Shown here piece after piece: positions 17,252-25,788 of a stretch of DNA of 64,000 nt (position 1 is its first letter; each line of letters starts with the position of its first letter). Both the position numbers and the translations under genes were made by a program. The stretch lies in NCBI RefSeq assembly GCF_023204835.1, contig NZ_CP096270.1:124001-188000 (forward strand), given 5' to 3'. Source of the stretch: Salinarchaeum laminariae (GTDB lineage Archaea; Halobacteriota; Halobacteria; Halobacteriales; Salinarchaeaceae). Under the pieces are notes generated by a model. That model saw only the letters and a list, made by a program, of their open reading frames with translations, had not been told where the DNA came from and searched no databases.

Positions 17252-18145
17252 GTGACGATCGGCGTCTCGTTGCTGGCCGGCGTCGCCTTCGGTCTCGCGA
17301 TGGCGGCGCCACCCGGTCCGATGAACGCAGTCATCGCCGAGGAGAGCGTTCTCCGTGGGTTCCCCGCGGGCGTTCGGGCCGGACTCGGCGCGATGACCGG
17401 CGATGCCATCTTCTGCGTCCTCGCCCTCGTCGGCGTCGTCGAGATCGTCGACCACGCGCCGACGCTCCGGGCGGGTATGGTCGGCCTCGGTGGCGTCCTC
17501 ATGTGTCTCTTCGCGGTCGACGCAGCACGGAACGTCAGCGCCCCGTCGGCATCGACTGCTGGGACAGAGGGAGACGCAGGGCGACAGAAAAGAGGGGGAG
17601 AAGCAGACGGGGACGATGATCGATCGGCAGTGGACGCGGACGTCTGGGAGCGGGACGCCTCGGATCGAGACGCCCCCGATCAGACGTTCGCCAACCGAGA
17701 CACACCCGTTCGGGCCGCCAGCGCGGACACCGACGAGGGCGCCACTGCAGACGCACCCGAGAACCGCCTCGGTCGCAGTACCGGGTTCCAGAAGGCGCTC
17801 GCGCTCTCGCTGACGAACCCCTACCAGATCGTCTTCTGGCTGACCGTCGGCGTCGGGCTACTCCGTCCCGGGACGCTCGATCTCGGTGCGGAAGCGCCCT
17901 GGCTCGCCGACGCCACCGACGCAGTCGGGATCGGCGGGTCGCTGGTCGTCGAGACCGGAAGCGTCGCGCTACTGGCCGGCTTTTTCGGTGGTATCGGGAT
18001 CTGGATCACGAGCTATCCGGCGACCGTGGCAGCGATCGGGCGGCGGAGCGATCGCGCGTCGGCAGGGATCGCAGCGCTCTCGGCGATCGTTCTCGCGGGC
18101 TTCGGCGTCGTCTTCATTCTCGACGCGGCGACGGCGTTCTGGTGA
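17252..18145 (+). CDS. LysE/RhtB-family exporter with large acidic cytoplasmic insertion
   Basis: Members export amino acids or related solutes. The N-terminal signature A-A-P-P-G-P-M-N-A-V-I-A-E-E and the later L-S-L-T-N-P-Y-Q-I-V-F-W are characteristic. About six membrane helices are visible. An insertion of roughly 85 residues, very rich in Asp, Arg, Ala and Gly, sits after the third helix; the usual length is about 200 residues, here 297. The GTG at 17252-17254 (V-T-I-G-V-S-L-L-A-G) fits the family N terminus better than the upstream GTG at 17219. Confidence 0.85.
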   Translation: MTIGVSLLAGVAFGLAMAAPPGPMNAVIAEESVLRGFPAGVRAGLGAMTGDAIFCVLALVGVVEIVDHAPTLRAGMVGLGGVLMCLFAVDAARNVSAPSASTAGTEGDAGRQKRGGEADGDDDRSAVDADVWERDASDRDAPDQTFANRDTPVRAASADTDEGATADAPENRLGRSTGFQKALALSLTNPYQIVFWLTVGVGLLRPGTLDLGAEAPWLADATDAVGIGGSLVVETGSVALLAGFFGGIGIWITSYPATVAAIGRRSDRASAGIAALSAIVLAGFGVVFILDAATAFW

Positions 18146-18202
18146 GGCCGACGGTAAAAGAAAACTAGGCTGCCCGTGCAGGTTGCCCGTCCCTTGCGCC
18201 GC

Positions 18203-19186
18203 CTACGAGTCCATGACGAGTGGCTCGTACCACTCGCGGTTGGCCTGATACCAGTCGACGAACTGCTCGACGCCCTCGCGGATGTCCGTCGTCGGCTCGT
18301 AATCGATCAGCTCGCGAGCCTTCGAGACCTCGGAGTGCGTGTGGCGGGCGTCGGCCTCCTTGGCGTCGTCGTGGAGGACCTCCACGTCCGCGCCCGTAAC
18401 GTCGATGACGTGCTCGGCGAGTTCGTTGATCGTGATGTTGTCCGTCGAGCCGACGTTGACGTCCTCGCCGTCGGCAGCATCGGTATCGAGCAAAGAGAGG
18501 TTGGCGCGGACGATATCGTCGACGTAGGTGAAATCGCGGGTCTGCTCGCCGTCGCCGTAGACGACCGGCGGCTTCCCGTTGAGACACCGCGAGACGAAGT
18601 TCGAGATGGCCATGTTCGGGCGCATCCGCGGGCCGTAGACGGTGAAGTACCGGAGATTCACCACCGGGAGGTCGTAGACGTCAGTCCAGACCTTGCCGTA
18701 GTGCTCCGCGGCGAGCTTCGTGACGCCGTAGGGGCTCTTCGGGTAGTTCGGATGCTCCTCGTCGTAGGGCAGGTAGTCCGGCCGGCCGTAGACCGACGAC
18801 GACGAGGCGTTGATGACGCGCTCGGTGCCGTACTCATCGGCAGCCTGCAGGACGTGGAGGAACCCTGTCGTGTTGATCTCGTGGGGCGTGAGGGGATCCT
18901 CGACGCTCGTCCGAACGCCAGCCTGCGCGGCCTCGTGGAAGACGTAGTCGAACTCGTATTCGGCGAAGAGGTCGTCGACGGTAGATTGCTCCGTGATCGA
19001 ACCGTCCACGTACTCGAACCGTTCGGGTGCCATCTCGCGGCATAGATCGACGTTGTGCTGCTTGATCCCGAGGTCGTAGTACGGAACGAACGGGTCCAGA
19101 ACGACGACGTCGTGGCCCCGATCGAGGAGGCCCTGGGCGACGTTCGAGCCGATGAAGCCCGCACCGCCGGTGACGAGGATCGTCAT
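18203..19186 (-). CDS. Extended SDR NAD-dependent epimerase/dehydratase (GalE-like)
   Basis: The 327-residue product has the NAD-binding T-G-G-A-G-F-I-G-S-N, the Ser-Ser-Ser of A-S-S-S-S-V-Y-G and the catalytic Y-G-V-T-K, followed by R-Y-F-T-V-Y-G-P-R. This is the layout of UDP-glucose/UDP-glucuronate 4-epimerases and related nucleotide-sugar enzymes. Which sugar it acts on cannot be decided. Such enzymes supply S-layer glycans and polysaccharides in haloarchaea. It stands alone, next to a repeat-rich gap. Confidence 0.88.
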   Translation of the reverse strand: MTILVTGGAGFIGSNVAQGLLDRGHDVVVLDPFVPYYDLGIKQHNVDLCREMAPERFEYVDGSITEQSTVDDLFAEYEFDYVFHEAAQAGVRTSVEDPLTPHEINTTGFLHVLQAADEYGTERVINASSSSVYGRPDYLPYDEEHPNYPKSPYGVTKLAAEHYGKVWTDVYDLPVVNLRYFTVYGPRMRPNMAISNFVSRCLNGKPPVVYGDGEQTRDFTYVDDIVRANLSLLDTDAADGEDVNVGSTDNITINELAEHVIDVTGADVEVLHDDAKEADARHTHSEVSKARELIDYEPTTDIREGVEQFVDWYQANREWYEPLVMDS

Positions 19187-19354
19187 AGCAGTCCCATCGG
19201 CCGCGTCCCGTTTGGTGATTGTGGTTCGTGGCTACGTGTTGGTAACCGGGATGCTGCACGCTGCAGTCGGCGGGTGATGGGTCTGTGATTTAGTTGGCTC
19301 AGGCTATTGCAGCTCTGGGTAGGTGGAACAGCACAGCAGACCGCCCCCGGATGC

Positions 19355-19398
19355 CGGGAGACCTTCGGTCTCCCGACGTCGCGGGCGTGGCCCGCGAC
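19355..19398. repeat. Two adjacent perfect stem-triloop hairpins
   Basis: CGGGAGACC-TTC-GGTCTCCCG at 19355-19375 is followed two bases later by GTCGCGGGC-GTG-GCCCGCGAC at 19378-19398. Both have 9-bp perfect stems and 3-base loops, the same design as the hairpins at 794-984 and 45667-45712. Confidence 0.8.
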
Positions 19399-19497
19399 AG
19401 CCCCCTCCTGCTCCGCTCGCGCGACTCGCTGCGCTCCTCGGCCTTCGGCCTGCGGTGCTTACGTCGTCGTGCTTCCCGGAGCAGTCGGCCCCTTCCG
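19397..19497 (-). repeat. Dispersed element, shorter copy
   Basis: The copy starts around CAGCCCCCTCCTGCTCC and ends GCAGTCGGCCCCTTCC, with CTCGCTGCGCTCCTCGGCCT and GGTGCTTACGTCG inside. It is in the same orientation as 13025-13139 but its left end is less well kept. Confidence 0.5.
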
Positions 19498-19636
19498 ATG
19501 TCCCACACAGAGCCCGTCCCGGGGAGCAAAGCGCGGCGGTTGTTCGGGCGTACGTTGCACTGGGGTCGATCGCCGGCTACCGCTCCCTGGCGCGATCTGC
19601 CGGGTGAAGACCTGCCCAAATTCTCCTGGTGGGACT

Positions 19637-19747
19637 GGAAGGGGCCGACCGCTCGACCCTGCCCCGACGACGCAAGCACTGCAGCGAGGCCGAAGGCCGA
19701 GCGAAGCGCGCAGCGAGCCGCGGCAGGTCGAGCGGGAGGGGGCTTCC
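19637..19747 (+). repeat. Dispersed ~111-bp element with imperfect inverted ends
   Basis: The ends are GGAAGGGGCCGACCGCTCG and CGAGCGGGAGGGGGCTTCC. The core reads GACGACGCAAGCACTGCAGC, then GAGGCCGAAGGCCGAGCGAA. It is opposite in orientation to the copies at 13025-13139 and 19397-19497. Confidence 0.65.
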
Positions 19748-19863
19748 AAGCGGTTCGCTGTCCATGTCACTCCACGGTCAGCGGTTGCAATACTCAGTAA
19801 TCGGATCGAGCACAAACGAACGCAGCGGCCGATCGCAGTAGAACCGAGACCTCCCGAACGGCG

Positions 19864-20691
19864 TTATTCCTTGCGCGGGAGGAAGGCCATCCCGATCAGC
19901 ACGATGAAGGAGACGAGGCTGATGACGCTCGCGAGCGTCAGCCCGTCCATCCTGGTCTCGAAGTCGTTCTTGTCCTCGTGTTGCTCGAGGTAGGCGTCGA
20001 TGCCGGACACGGAGGTCGCTATGTCGACCGTTCCATCACCGGGAATGTGGACAGTGAGGTTCTGTCCGTTGATGTTCGAGCGAGAGGTCTGTCGCGCAAT
20101 GCGCTCGACCTCGGCCGGATCCGACCAGCTGACGGAGACGCTATCGTTGGTCACGGAGTCGACGCGAACGTCGCGGGACTCGTTGCCGCTGCCGGTGGTG
20201 AGCATCGAGCCGTTCTCGACGTCGACGCGCTCGAAGGCGTCGTAGTTCTCGAGATCGACGTAGTTGCCACCGTCGTTGACGATCCAGTTTCCGTCGCCGT
20301 CTGTGAAGACGGAGACGTTGCTGTCCTCACCAGGGGTTTCGAGCAGAGTGAAGGAGTTCGTGGAGGCGGTCTGGGGGATCCGCACCCAGTACGAGCTGTT
20401 CTCGTAGGTGACCGTCGTTCCGCCCGGTTCCGCTGCGTGGGTCCATTCTTCAGACGAGCGCGCTTCCTCGTCGGTCCAGACGAGCTTGGCAGTCGGCTGC
20501 CCGCGCTGGGAGCCAAAGCCAGTCACCTCGTACTCGCGATCACCGAGCGTGACCATCTCACCCTGGGCCGCACTCTGATCGGGATTGTCCATGGTGGGCT
20601 CTGGTGGCTCGGCGACCGTAGCGTACGTGAACGCGCCCGCGGCGACGAGCAGAAAGACCAGCCCATAGACCGCCGCTGCACGACCTTGCAT
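19864..20691 (-). CDS. Exported/membrane-anchored protein with N- and C-terminal membrane helices
   Basis: The 275-residue product has an N-terminal hydrophobic helix (about 6-26), a long extracytoplasmic part with several N-glycosylation sequons (N-S-S, N-V-S, N-G-S, N-E-S, N-D-S, N-L-T), and a C-terminal helix (about 252-270) ending in R-K-E. No enzymatic motif is seen. The layout suggests a cell-surface protein held at both ends. It is monocistronic. Confidence 0.75.
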   Translation of the reverse strand: MQGRAAAVYGLVFLLVAAGAFTYATVAEPPEPTMDNPDQSAAQGEMVTLGDREYEVTGFGSQRGQPTAKLVWTDEEARSSEEWTHAAEPGGTTVTYENSSYWVRIPQTASTNSFTLLETPGEDSNVSVFTDGDGNWIVNDGGNYVDLENYDAFERVDVENGSMLTTGSGNESRDVRVDSVTNDSVSVSWSDPAEVERIARQTSRSNINGQNLTVHIPGDGTVDIATSVSGIDAYLEQHEDKNDFETRMDGLTLASVISLVSFIVLIGMAFLPRKE

Positions 20692-20934
20692 GTCTGCCGA
20701 ATTGCTTACCCCCGGGTAAAACCGTTGCCTTTCGACCTCCCAATCGCCACCTGCCGGTGCGACTGCCGGCCCCGTATACCGGGGGCTGCCGGGGTGGTCG
20801 TGGGGCTATGGAGACTCTGCGAGGCCAGAGTGAGAGGCGGAGGACCAACGAGAGAGGTAGAGAGAACCAGAAGGCGAGGAAGGGACCAAGAAAAACGTAG
20901 ATCGAGAGACCGAGAGTTCGACCCCGCAGGCCGC

Positions 20935-21897
20935 TCAGTTCTCGCCGACGGACTCCAGCAGTCCACGCATGTAGCCGATCGCCCAGAGCCGGCCCTTGGT
21001 GTGGTAGCCGGGGTTCGAGTTGTCCTCGCCGGCCATCGTCGGGACGTGATCGGGGCGGATCGGGCCGTCGAACCCGACGTCGTCGTAGGCCTCCATCACC
21101 GCGAGCATGTCCGTCGGCCCGTCGTCGTGCCAGGTCTCCACGAACGCGTCCGCGTCGCCGCGAACGTCCCGGAAGTGGGCGAAGTTGATCCGGTCGCCGA
21201 AATGCCGGATCGTCTCGGGGACGTCGACGCCCATCGCGGCGAAGTTGCCCTGACAGAACGTTATCCCATTGTACTCCGACTCGACGACGTCGAGCACGCG
21301 GTCGTAGGCTTCCACGCTGTTGACGATCCGCGGGATTCCCTTCACGTCCTCGCGCGGCGGGTCGTCGGGATGGAGTCCGAGTGTGACGCCGGCCTCCTCC
21401 GCGACGGGGACGACTTCCTCGAGGAAGTGCTCGAGGTTCGCCCAGAGTTCCTCGTGAGTCACGTTCGCGGCCTCGTGCGGGGAGGTGCCGGGCATGTCGG
21501 CGACGTCGTACTCGCTGGTGAGCGAGCCGCCGCGGGCCTCGACCGTGACGTTCGTGCGCGCCCAGCGGATGCCGGCCATCCAGTCGTAACAGATGGTATC
21601 GATGCCGAGGTCGCCGCAGTCCCGGAGGAACTGCTTGAACTGCTCGATCTCGGCGTCGCGGCCCTCGAGACCGAGCCGCGTCGTGTCGGTGACGGGCACC
21701 GATCCCTCGATGACGCCGATCTCGATGCCGGCGTTCTGGAACCAGTTCTGCATCCCCTGGAGACGGTCGTGGTTCCACTCGGTCCGATCGTCGCCGATCT
21801 CGAGGGCGTGGACGACGGCGGTGTCGACGCCGACCTGTTTGGCGAGGTCCCAGCGATCGTCCGGCTCCGGCGGCATGACGAGGGCGAGTTCGACCAT
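20935..21897 (-). CDS. uxuA: Mannonate dehydratase
   Basis: The enzyme converts D-mannonate to 2-keto-3-deoxygluconate in hexuronate breakdown. UxuA hallmarks are visible: L-G-L-H-P-D-D-P-P, F-C-Q-G-N, H-F-R-D-V-R-G, R-P-D-H-V-P and the C-terminal G-Y-H-T-K-G-R-L-W-A-I-G-Y-M-R-G-L. The His, Cys and Asp in these motifs are the metal ligands known for the family. The ATG at 21895-21897 (M-V-E-L-A-L-V-M-P-P) gives 320 residues; the open frame upstream covers a tandem repeat and the next gene and is spurious. An enolase-superfamily gene lies upstream on the same strand. Confidence 0.92.
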   Translation of the reverse strand: MVELALVMPPEPDDRWDLAKQVGVDTAVVHALEIGDDRTEWNHDRLQGMQNWFQNAGIEIGVIEGSVPVTDTTRLGLEGRDAEIEQFKQFLRDCGDLGIDTICYDWMAGIRWARTNVTVEARGGSLTSEYDVADMPGTSPHEAANVTHEELWANLEHFLEEVVPVAEEAGVTLGLHPDDPPREDVKGIPRIVNSVEAYDRVLDVVESEYNGITFCQGNFAAMGVDVPETIRHFGDRINFAHFRDVRGDADAFVETWHDDGPTDMLAVMEAYDDVGFDGPIRPDHVPTMAGEDNSNPGYHTKGRLWAIGYMRGLLESVGEN

Positions 21898-21930
21898 ATC
21901 GATTCTGGCGCGCGCCCGGGTATCAGTGCT

Positions 21931-21985
21931 GCGAAGGTGGAAGCTGCGAAGGTGGAAGCTGTGAAGGTGGAAGCTGTGAAAGTGA
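21931..21985 (+). repeat. 15-bp tandem repeat, 3.7 copies, upstream of uxuA
   Basis: GCGAAGGTGGAAGCT occurs twice exactly (21931-21945, 21946-21960), then GTGAAGGTGGAAGCT (21961-21975) and a partial GTGAAAGTGAA. The array begins 34 bp upstream of the uxuA start codon, inside the gap to the enolase-like gene. It could be slippage debris or a repeated operator. Confidence 0.85.
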
Positions 21986-22045
21986 ACGGCGACTGCGGAG
22001 AGAGTAGAGAACCGCGACAGCCGTGGGCAGTGGGAATCTGAGAAC

Positions 22046-23095
22046 TCAGCCGGACCACTCGAGCCCGTCCGGCGATCGCGGCGGCTCCAGCGGGCTCGCG
22101 GGCACGGACCCGTCGTCCTCCGGATCGTTGTAGCCACGCGGCGCGACGTCGTTCGCAGCGTCGGGACAGAACAGCGACGCGAGCGCGTGGAGATGCTCCC
22201 GTCCGGCGCCCAGTTCGAACTGGCCGCCGAGGTAGACGTCGATGCCGGCCGAGGCGCAATGCTCGAAGGCCTCGAAGAGCGACTCGACCGATCCAAAGCG
22301 GGAGGGTTTGACGTTCAGCCAGCCGGTCTCGGGCAGCTCGGCCATGTCGCTCACGTCGTGAACCGGCGCGTCCCAGGCGATGCGGTCCCACTCATCGGCG
22401 AGCACCGGCTCCGTCTCGTCGGTCACCGCCGGGTCCTCGATGACCGCGTCCGGGAACCCATCGAGCACGCGTCGGTAGAGCTCTGGATCGCCGGGGTTGT
22501 CGACGTCGGTGCCCTCGTAGTGGCCTTTCAGATCCACGGTGCGGACGGCACCGGTGTCGGCGAGCGTCCGGACCAGATCGTCTTCCCACTCCGCCGTGGC
22601 GTCGAGTTTGAACTCCCGAGCAGGGTCCTCGGCGAGCAGCGTCTCGACGCGATCGGCCGTCGGCGGCTCGCCGAGCCGGGTGCTGATCACGAACCGAACC
22701 GGGTCGTAGCTGGCGTCGAGCGCCGACGCGAGCGTTTCGTCGGCCTGCTTGAGCGCGAGGTCGAGCGCGGCGCTCTCGAACCCCCAGCGTCGGTAGTGTC
22801 GGAACTCCTCGCTATCGGGCTCGTCGTCGGGGAAGAGATCCAGATCGCCGACGATCTCCGAGAAGGTGCCCACGTCGCACTCGCCTTCGAGCGGCGGCGG
22901 GCCGGTTCGCTGGAGCGCATCGTGGTGGCTCGTCTCGTACGTGACGTCTTCGCCGACGCCGACGTGGCCCTTCCCCGAGAGGCGAATCTCTGTGGAAACG
23001 CGCGTGAAGTCGGAGGTCGTCTCGCCCTCGAGCCGTCGGAGCTCGCAGTCGGTGATCGAAACGGGCAGGCTCGCGAGCGCCTCGTAACCGTCCAT
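22046..23095 (-). CDS. Enolase-superfamily protein (mandelate racemase / OSBS-like)
   Basis: The 349-residue product has the N-terminal capping part and a barrel domain. E-F-K-L-D-A-T-A-E-W gives the K-x-D strand-end motif, A-V-I-E-D-P gives the second acidic ligand, and W-L-N-V-K-P-S-R-F-G the barrel-end Lys typical of acid-sugar or o-succinylbenzoate enzymes. The third metal ligand is not obvious. It starts 150 bp upstream of uxuA on the same strand, so it probably acts on a sugar acid feeding that pathway, but the reaction is not proven. Confidence 0.7.
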   Translation of the reverse strand: MDGYEALASLPVSITDCELRRLEGETTSDFTRVSTEIRLSGKGHVGVGEDVTYETSHHDALQRTGPPPLEGECDVGTFSEIVGDLDLFPDDEPDSEEFRHYRRWGFESAALDLALKQADETLASALDASYDPVRFVISTRLGEPPTADRVETLLAEDPAREFKLDATAEWEDDLVRTLADTGAVRTVDLKGHYEGTDVDNPGDPELYRRVLDGFPDAVIEDPAVTDETEPVLADEWDRIAWDAPVHDVSDMAELPETGWLNVKPSRFGSVESLFEAFEHCASAGIDVYLGGQFELGAGREHLHALASLFCPDAANDVAPRGYNDPEDDGSVPASPLEPPRSPDGLEWSG

Positions 23096-23342
23096 ACCGC
23101 CCGTTGCTGCGCCGGGTACCTAACCGTTGTTGCGTGGGCACTCGAGCGGTCGCTTCCACGCCCGGAGGGCCGCCCGTAACGGACTGCGGAGACTGGAAGG
23201 GGCTGAGTGACTGAGCGAACGGAGGGAACGGAGAGTGGCTGATTCCGACCGAATTCTAGAACGATTCCGAATGGAGTCGGGACGGACTCCGAACCTATCT
23301 TGAAAATTACTTTTCCCCGATCCAGTTGCAGCACCGATCGTA

Positions 23343-23837
23343 ATGACACGACGCGCACTGCTGGTCTGTCTGGTTGTACTGTGTACGATCGCGGTTCCGC
23401 TCACTGGCGGCGTGCTCGCCGCGGGACCGGACGCCACGGCGGCACAGGACGACGGGATGGAGAACGGATCGATGACAGATGGTGGAATGGAGAATGGCTC
23501 CACGAGCGATGGCGGCATGGAGAACGGGTCGATGGATGACGGGATGGGGAACGACACGATGAGCGACGACGGCTCGATGGACGGCGACGGTTCCATGCAG
23601 AACGACTCGATGGACGACGACAGTATGGGGAACGATTCCACGAGCGGCGACAGTGACATGAGCGGCGAGGACGGAATGGACGACGGTCAGATGGACGGAG
23701 AGGACATGAACGACGACGCGATGAACGACTCGGCGGACTCCAGCGACGGTTCGCTGTCGCTCAGGAACATCGGCGCCATCGCGATCGGCGGCCTCGTCGT
23801 GCTCGGCGGCATCGGCATCTACGTCACGAAAGAATAG
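23343..23837 (+). CDS. Met/Asp/Asn/Ser-rich exported membrane-anchored protein
   Basis: The 164-residue product has a signal peptide (about 1-26), a long region (36-130) built of degenerate units such as D-G-G-M-E-N-G-S-M and D-D-S-M-G-N-D-S, and a C-terminal membrane helix (about 140-158). There are over 20 Met and many N-x-S/T sequons, and almost no hydrophobic residues in the middle. Met-rich exported segments can bind Cu(I)/Ag(I); that is inference. The stop codon is directly followed by the ATG of the molybdoenzyme gene at 23838, so the two are translationally linked. Confidence 0.8.
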   Translation: MTRRALLVCLVVLCTIAVPLTGGVLAAGPDATAAQDDGMENGSMTDGGMENGSTSDGGMENGSMDDGMGNDTMSDDGSMDGDGSMQNDSMDDDSMGNDSTSGDSDMSGEDGMDDGQMDGEDMNDDAMNDSADSSDGSLSLRNIGAIAIGGLVVLGGIGIYVTKE

Positions 23838-25340
23838 ATGACCACACCACTCCAGCCGAAGCGGACGGCCTTTTTCGCGACCGTCGCGGGCCTCGCCGGG
23901 CTCGCGCTCGGTTACGCGAGCGGCGGCTGGACCAGTCAGTACTACGCCGTCGTCGTCTCCGAGTTCGTCACCGAGTGGACGCCCGCAGCGGCGATGAACT
24001 GGGCGATCCAGGAGCTTGGCTCGACCGCCGAGACGCTACAGGTGCTCGGCGCACTGGTACTCGCGTTCGCACTGCTGGCCGCCATCGCAGCGTTCGGACT
24101 GCTGCTCGGCTATCGGCGTCCGAAAGGACTACTCATCGGTGCCCTGTTTTCGGCCCTTCTCGCGGGTGCAATTGCCGCGTACCTGACCGGGAACGCGCTC
24201 CAGACGGTCACGGTCGCAGTTGGCGTCGGCATCCCGGTCGCCGTCGGCGAGAGCGGTGCCCGCGTCGGCCTCGACGGCAAGGGCGAGCCGTTGCAGGTCG
24301 ATCCCGGTCGCCGGGAAGCCGTCGGGGTGATCGGCGCCCTCCTCGGCGTCGGAATCATCTCGTCGGTGCTCGGCGATTACGTGACGAATCAGGCGCGAGC
24401 GATCGACGCTGAAGGTCCCGCCAACGCCGAATCCCTCCGCGAGCGCGTGGAAGCTGCCCAGGCCGCGAGCCTCGGGATCGAGGGCGTCCAGCCGCCGATC
24501 AGCGAGATCGGGGGGTTCTACACGGTCTCGAAGAACACCGCGCCCGAGATCGTCGATCAGGAGAGCTGGACGCTCTCGATCACCGGCAGCGTCGAGGAGA
24601 CGGTCGAAATCGACTACCAGGAGCTGCGCGATCGACCCGCCGAGGACCGGTTCGTCGCGCTCCGGTGTATCGGCGACTCGCTCAACGGCGACCTCCTCGA
24701 CACCGCGCTGTGGACGGGAATCCCGCTCTCGAGACTCCTCGATGAGGCCGGGGTCGAAGCGAGCCACGTCGAGATGCACGCCGCCGACGGCTACGTCGCG
24801 AGCGTCCCCGTGGAGACCCTCGAGAACGGGTTCCTCGCCTACGGCATGAACGGCGAGGTGCTCCCCCGAACGCACGGTTTCCCCGCCCGAATCCACCTGC
24901 CGGGAACGTGGGGCGAGCTAAACGTCAAGTGGATCGAAACGATCTACGCCACCGACGATCCGGTCGAGGGGTTCTACGAGGAGGCCGGCTGGAACGGCCA
25001 CGCCCGCGTCCCCGGCGTCGCAAAGATCTGGACCGATCCCGCGAACGAGCTCGACGACGGCCGCCTCGAGGTCGGCGGACACGCCTACGCCGGCGACCGC
25101 GGCGTCGATCGCGTCGAGGTTTCCGTCGACGGCGGCGAGACCTGGAACGACGCCGAGCTGGCGGATCCGCCGCCCGGCGACGACGTCACGCGGCAGTGGC
25201 GCTACCGCTACGAGGCCGACGCCGAGCACGAGGTCGTCGCCCGCACGATCGACGGCGAGGGAAATCGCCAGCCACAGGAGCGAAGCGACGCGTTCCCCTC
25301 CGGGCCGAGCGGCTGGGTCAGCAAGACGGTGAACCCGTGA
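23838..25340 (+). CDS. Membrane-bound sulfite-oxidase-like molybdopterin oxidoreductase
   Basis: The 500-residue product has about four N-terminal membrane helices (10-30, 62-90, 98-116, 120-140 and one near 160-180 possible), then a sulfite-oxidase-type molybdopterin domain. R-C-I-G-D-S-L-N-G carries the Mo-ligand Cys (about 277), and P-A-R-I-H-L-P-G-T-W-G and N-V-K-W-I are family motifs. The last 100 residues form the Mo-co dimerisation Ig-like domain (V-E-V-S-V-D-G-G-E-T-W). It faces the cell exterior by prediction and probably uses the preceding Met-rich protein as a partner. The substrate is unknown. Confidence 0.88.
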   Translation: MTTPLQPKRTAFFATVAGLAGLALGYASGGWTSQYYAVVVSEFVTEWTPAAAMNWAIQELGSTAETLQVLGALVLAFALLAAIAAFGLLLGYRRPKGLLIGALFSALLAGAIAAYLTGNALQTVTVAVGVGIPVAVGESGARVGLDGKGEPLQVDPGRREAVGVIGALLGVGIISSVLGDYVTNQARAIDAEGPANAESLRERVEAAQAASLGIEGVQPPISEIGGFYTVSKNTAPEIVDQESWTLSITGSVEETVEIDYQELRDRPAEDRFVALRCIGDSLNGDLLDTALWTGIPLSRLLDEAGVEASHVEMHAADGYVASVPVETLENGFLAYGMNGEVLPRTHGFPARIHLPGTWGELNVKWIETIYATDDPVEGFYEEAGWNGHARVPGVAKIWTDPANELDDGRLEVGGHAYAGDRGVDRVEVSVDGGETWNDAELADPPPGDDVTRQWRYRYEADAEHEVVARTIDGEGNRQPQERSDAFPSGPSGWVSKTVNP

Positions 25341-25501
25341 CTGGGGCAGTATTGGTCGGACGAATCGTCGCTGGAGCGGATGAATCACGGGTGGCCGCGG
25401 AGGCCCGCCGTCCGCCAGCCACGAACGCCAGGCCACTTCCGTGCAACCGAGACCCCCTGCATCTATCATCCCCGACCGTGAACGCCCGAGGCGAGACGTG
25501 T

Positions 25502-25786
25502 ATGGAGCAGGCGCTGTGGTACCTGTTCGTCGGCACCCGCGGCGGATCGACCCGCGTGGCGATCGTCCGCGCGATCGACGAACGGCCACGGAACGCCAAT
25601 CAGCTCGCTGAGACCATCGAGATGGATTACAACACCGTGACTCACCACCTCGACAAACTCGAAGAGCACGACGTCGTCGAGTGCGGCCAGGAGGGGTACG
25701 GCGCACTCTACTTCCTGACCGATCAGTTCGAGGCCCACCGGGAGACGTTCCAGGAAATCCTCGACGCCGCGAGAGGTGAGGAGTGA
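25502..25786 (+). CDS. Winged helix-turn-helix regulator, ArsR-like
   Basis: The 94-residue product (M-E-Q-A-L-W-Y-L-F start at 25502) has the motif R-V-A-I-V-R-A-I-D-E-R-P-R-N-A-N-Q-L-A followed by M-D-Y-N-T-V-T-H-H-L-D-K-L (recognition helix) and a short wing. Two Cys are present near V-V-E-C-G-Q. It overlaps or abuts the next small membrane gene (GTGA at 25783), a pairing seen in haloarchaea where the regulator may sense through its partner. Confidence 0.82.
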   Translation: MEQALWYLFVGTRGGSTRVAIVRAIDERPRNANQLAETIEMDYNTVTHHLDKLEEHDVVECGQEGYGALYFLTDQFEAHRETFQEILDAARGEE

Positions 25787-25788
25787 GC

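Larger units (their letters stand above)
19187..19863. other. 677-bp gap with two dispersed elements and two triloop hairpins, no gene
   Basis: All open frames here overlap on opposite strands and are Arg/Ser/Pro-rich. The gap holds two triloop hairpins (19355-19398) and elements at 19397-19497 and 19637-19747, which are in opposite orientation and so form a large inverted pair about 350 bp across. Confidence 0.65.

Noticed and set aside
19978..22041. Plus-strand open frame of 687 codons
   Set aside because: Antisense to the surface protein and uxuA; it also runs through a tandem repeat.
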